DNA of 43,258 nucleotides, from positions 1-43,258 of the forward strand of contig NZ_SUGA01000047.1 of the NCBI RefSeq assembly GCF_004963255.1. Direction: 5' to 3'. The notes beneath the pieces were generated by a model. The model was given only the letters and a program-made list of their open reading frames with translations. It was not told the origin of the DNA and did not search any database. Positions 41,585 to 43,258 of this stretch are shown here, piece after piece; positions within the stretch are counted from its first letter, which is position 1; every line of letters begins with the position of its first letter. Made by a program: the position numbers and the translations under genes. Origin of the DNA: Mesorhizobium sp. (GTDB lineage: Bacteria; Pseudomonadota; Alphaproteobacteria; Rhizobiales; Rhizobiaceae).

Positions 41585-41777
41585 ATAGGCCGATGATGGC
41601 GTGCGTCGCGCTTCGTCCTCAGACATTGAGGGGGACGCAGTAATATCCGCATATATCTGCTTTGCCGATGCCCGCGCGGCTTTCAACCTCCATCCGTTTA
41701 CCCAAAATAACCTCGCCACTTGCGTAAATAACGATCTTAATAGATGCTTAACCCTAAGCCGTGGGAGGGCTGGGGGT

Positions 41778-42278
41778 ATGAGATTAAAGGCGTTGATGGC
41801 ACTTTGTGCCACTGCCGCGCTATGCGGCTGTCAGACAAGCAATCAGGCCGATTACGTACAGATTGGATATGGGCCGAGTTTCGACGTCGCCCATGCTCAA
41901 TGCGAGATGCAAAAGGGCTCTGTAGACCAAGGCTATCTTGCTATCGGGTCGCCAGGCTTTGTTGCCGGAGCAGGCATAGGAAACGCCCTGGGCAACTTGG
42001 CTCGCGAAGATCAATACATGAAGAACTGCCTCATCCTAAACGGATGGAAACGAGCGCCGCGTGGTCAGGGAGCGGCCGCCGTTGCTGCGGAAGCCGCTGG
42101 CAAATCGCCAACGCCCTACGGCATCGCGCGGGCGCCTGGCAGTTGGATCAACACGGCCCTGCTGGACTGGTCCGACGCAAACAAGAAGTGCGTTGCGGGC
42201 GACAAAGCAGCCTGCACCACCCGGTCGAAATTGGGAGCTCAATTGAGGGCTGCAGGTGTCAACCCGGGGCCGGTATAG
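41778..42278 (+). CDS. Lipoprotein (166 aa)
   Basis: The product starts MRLKALMALCATAALCGCQT, a signal peptide with the lipobox LCGC, so it should be anchored to the outer or inner membrane through Cys18. The mature part contains QCEMQKGSVDQGYLAIGSPG, GAGIGNALGNL and KCVAGDKAAC, with several cysteines that could pair. No family is recognised. A GGGAGG-type ribosome binding site precedes the ATG. The next lipoprotein gene starts 10 bp after its stop. Confidence 0.75.
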   Translation: MRLKALMALCATAALCGCQTSNQADYVQIGYGPSFDVAHAQCEMQKGSVDQGYLAIGSPGFVAGAGIGNALGNLAREDQYMKNCLILNGWKRAPRGQGAAAVAAEAAGKSPTPYGIARAPGSWINTALLDWSDANKKCVAGDKAACTTRSKLGAQLRAAGVNPGPV

Positions 42279-42287
42279 GCTACAGCC

Positions 42288-42620
42288 ATGAGGCGCGTCT
42301 GGATTTGCTTTGGCTTGACGTTGGCCCTCAGCGGCTGTGCCGCTGACTACCTCAACAACTATGACACGACGACGTTGGCGTCAGGCGACGCCAATCACAC
42401 CAACCAGCTTCTGCAAACGGTCGATCCTTTCAATCCGAATAGCAACAATACGCACATAGAAGGGGATGGGGCTCGAAGCGTTGCTGTGATCCAGAGGTAT
42501 AAAACGCCCTCGCCGGGCGGCGGCTATGCTGGCAATTGTCCGACCGACAATAGCGTGGCTGCGGATGGGTCGCACTGCGGAGGCAGATCGGCCGAGAGCC
42601 GTCCGGGCGGCGCAATGTGA
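42288..42620 (+). CDS. Second lipoprotein (110 aa)
   Basis: The product starts MRRVWICFGLTLALSGCAAD, with a lipobox LSGC (Cys17). The mature chain is Asn/Asp-rich and ends in a Gly-rich, Pro-rich tail. It is not recognised. Its stop overlaps the GTG start of the nuclease gene (GTGA), so both are translated in a coupled way. Confidence 0.75.
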   Translation: MRRVWICFGLTLALSGCAADYLNNYDTTTLASGDANHTNQLLQTVDPFNPNSNNTHIEGDGARSVAVIQRYKTPSPGGGYAGNCPTDNSVAADGSHCGGRSAESRPGGAM

Positions 42621-43258
42621 TTTGGATCGATAAATCCCGGTACGATAATCGCTCTGACCAGTGGCGGCGGCGCCCGGGCGCGAAACGCTCACGCGCGAGG
42701 CGATGGGCAAGCGTCCCGTTTCGTCTCGTGCTGGTGACCGTGGCGGCGGCTTCCGCCTTGGTCACGCAATTCGTCATGCACAACAGCGGCTCGATGCCGG
42801 AAATCAATTTGCAGAACATCATCAAGCCGAGGCCCGTATCGCTCGTCGGCGTTGCATCAGTCATTGACGGCGACACCATCGAAATTCACGGACAACGCAT
42901 TCGCTTCAACGGGATCGACGCGCCGGAAAGCCGTCAGTATTGCGACGATGCCAAAGGGTTCGAGTACCCGTGCGGCCGACAGTCGGCAAATGCACTGGAC
43001 GGCTTCCTGGCGGCTTCCAAGCCGACCCACTGCGCATTCGTGACTTGGGACCGCTACGGCCGCTTCGTGGGAGACTGCACGCGAGCTGACGGTACCAGCG
43101 TGGCCGCTTGGATGGTCGAGCATGGACAAGCGCTCGACTGGCCGAAATACAGCGACGGCGCTTATTCTGCCCAACAGGCGAAGGCCAAGGCGGCAAAGGT
43201 CGGTTGTAAGCGGTGTTTCCTGACCACCTTTCGGGAGTGGTCGCGATCTGTGAGGTTG
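42617..43258 (+). CDS. Membrane-anchored thermonuclease (SNase-like), 3' end outside the window
   Basis: The GTG at 42617 opens a frame that continues to the window end (214 residues so far). A basic head, one membrane span (about residues 35-54) and the staphylococcal-nuclease domain follow. The domain has ASVIDGDTIEIHGQRIRFNG, then IDAPE (Arg97 and Glu104 catalytic) and DRYGR (Arg149), matching the Arg-Glu-Arg catalytic set. It should hydrolyse DNA or RNA outside the cytoplasm. Its GTG overlaps the stop of the second lipoprotein, and both lipoproteins precede it as one transcript. Confidence 0.85.
   Translation, partial: MIWIDKSRYDNRSDQWRRRPGAKRSRARRWASVPFRLVLVTVAAASALVTQFVMHNSGSMPEINLQNIIKPRPVSLVGVASVIDGDTIEIHGQRIRFNGIDAPESRQYCDDAKGFEYPCGRQSANALDGFLAASKPTHCAFVTWDRYGRFVGDCTRADGTSVAAWMVEHGQALDWPKYSDGAYSAQQAKAKAAKVGCKRCFLTTFREWSRSVRL

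Noticed and set aside
1..43258. CRISPR arrays, rRNA or riboswitches
   Set aside because: No regularly spaced direct repeats, conserved rRNA blocks or recognisable riboswitch cores were seen.

Overview
The window reads as chromosomal DNA of a GC-rich alphaproteobacterium of the order Hyphomicrobiales, most likely Mesorhizobium or a close relative. This is inferred from gene content (DUF982 genes, thuAB, a polyamine-type ABC cassette, a DUF2778 protein), from dispersed RIME-like palindromic repeats, and from a GTTC-N7-GTTC LexA-type site. No rRNA, tRNA, transposase, integrase or CRISPR array was seen.

Left part (1-12.8 kb): OsmC and an AhpD-like gene; a secreted phosphoesterase; a di-haem cytochrome c peroxidase; a RibD-type reductase divergent from an HxlR regulator; small hypothetical genes; a VTT-type membrane gene with no usable start; a cytochrome c next to a multicopper oxidase remnant; a DUF2778 L,D-transpeptidase-like protein; a family 1 glycosyltransferase; and a DUF4239 membrane protein.

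Middle part (12.9-32.1 kb): thuA-thuB (trehalose oxidation); a BKACE enzyme; then a catabolic-looking locus in which an M20 amidohydrolase and a guanidine-modifying hydrolase diverge from a LysR regulator and a four-gene ABC importer that ends at a clear terminator. An ArsR regulator, several very small genes including two DUF982-type genes, a four-gene glycosyltransferase/acetyltransferase cluster, and an NmrA-LysR pair follow.

Right part (32.4-43.3 kb) is an accessory island: an AlpA-like excisionase, two coupled unknown genes, a lone Nu1-type terminase small subunit, an HEAAH zinc-protease-like protein, a coiled-coil protein, a possible cysteine protease, and a zinc-ribbon protein. It also carries an SOS-boxed gene set ending in an SRAP (YedK/HMCES) protein, a stand-alone ATP-dependent DNA ligase, two lipoproteins coupled to a membrane-anchored thermonuclease cut by the window end, and a 33-residue peptide gene resembling a RiPP precursor. 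The peptide gene has its own strong ribosome binding site and terminator.

The most interesting items are the orphan RiPP-like precursor, the exact LexA box in front of the SRAP gene set, the terminase-small-subunit-only island (possible phage satellite), and the M20/amidinohydrolase/ABC locus of unknown substrate.
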